Shown in pieces: positions 6,809 through 6,833 of a stretch of DNA of 6,833 nucleotides. Position numbers and translations under genes: made by a program. Origin of the DNA: Gammaproteobacteria bacterium (GTDB lineage Bacteria; Pseudomonadota; Gammaproteobacteria; Pseudomonadales; Azotimanducaceae_A); the NCBI GenBank assembly GCA_026713405.1, contig JAPOON010000871.1, positions 1 to 6,833 of the forward strand. The letters run 5' to 3'. How positions within the stretch are numbered: position 1 is the first letter of the stretch; the number at the start of each line of letters is the position of its first letter. The notes under the pieces were generated by a model. The model was not told where the DNA came from. It was given only the letters and a program-made list of their open reading frames with translations, and did not search any database.

Positions 6809-6830
6809 CGCGTTGCCGCTTGGCAACGCG
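6809..6830 (+). terminator. hairpin after the flavoprotein gene, likely terminator
   Basis: A perfect 9-bp stem (6809-6817 with 6822-6830) with a GCTT loop begins 9 nt after the TGA stop. The window ends 3 nt later, so a following T-run cannot be judged. A competing 5-bp pairing (6802-6806 with 6812-6816) overlaps its left arm. Confidence 0.6.
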
Positions 6831-6833
6831 ATC

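Overview
The window is high-GC DNA with compact, strongly coding genes. Its gene types point to a proteobacterium, most likely a gammaproteobacterium: an E. coli-type glucokinase, an Lrp/AsnC regulator beside alanine dehydrogenase, a class III aminotransferase of the omega-amino-acid type, and a TMADH/2,4-dienoyl-CoA-reductase-like flavoprotein. The lineage is inferred from protein resemblance only; there is no rRNA or tRNA to anchor it.

Layout, left to right. Positions 1-272 carry no gene but hold a striking 197-bp inverted-repeat element (21-217), whose 27-nt arms enclose two further perfect stems. Next is a minus-strand Lrp/AsnC-family regulator (273-758). It is divergent, across a 120-bp AT-richer control region, from alanine dehydrogenase ald (879-1979, plus). 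After a 203-bp gap with a perfect 14-bp palindrome comes a class III PLP aminotransferase (2183-3568, plus). A hairpin separates it from a convergent glucokinase glk (3647-4609, minus). A 231-bp divergent spacer leads to a 652-residue FMN/Fe-S/Rossmann oxidoreductase (4841-6799, plus), which is followed by a 9-bp-stem hairpin at the window's right edge.

How the genes may work together. Lrp-type regulators often sense amino acids and control alanine dehydrogenase. Many omega-aminotransferases use pyruvate as amino acceptor and make L-alanine, which Ald deaminates back to pyruvate with release of ammonium and NADH. Regulator, Ald and aminotransferase together therefore look like a module for nitrogen recovery from an amine or omega-amino acid whose identity the sequence does not show. 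The glucokinase is probably an unrelated housekeeping neighbour. The flavoprotein could act on a methylated amine or an unsaturated carbonyl compound. It departs from the textbook family by lacking one of four cluster cysteines, the second active-site histidine, and the cysteine that carries covalent FMN in TMADH.

The observations most worth follow-up are the structured element, whose three arm mismatches are all G-U pairs in plus-strand RNA, and the altered cluster and active site of the flavoprotein. No mobile-element genes, CRISPR array, tRNA or rRNA were seen.
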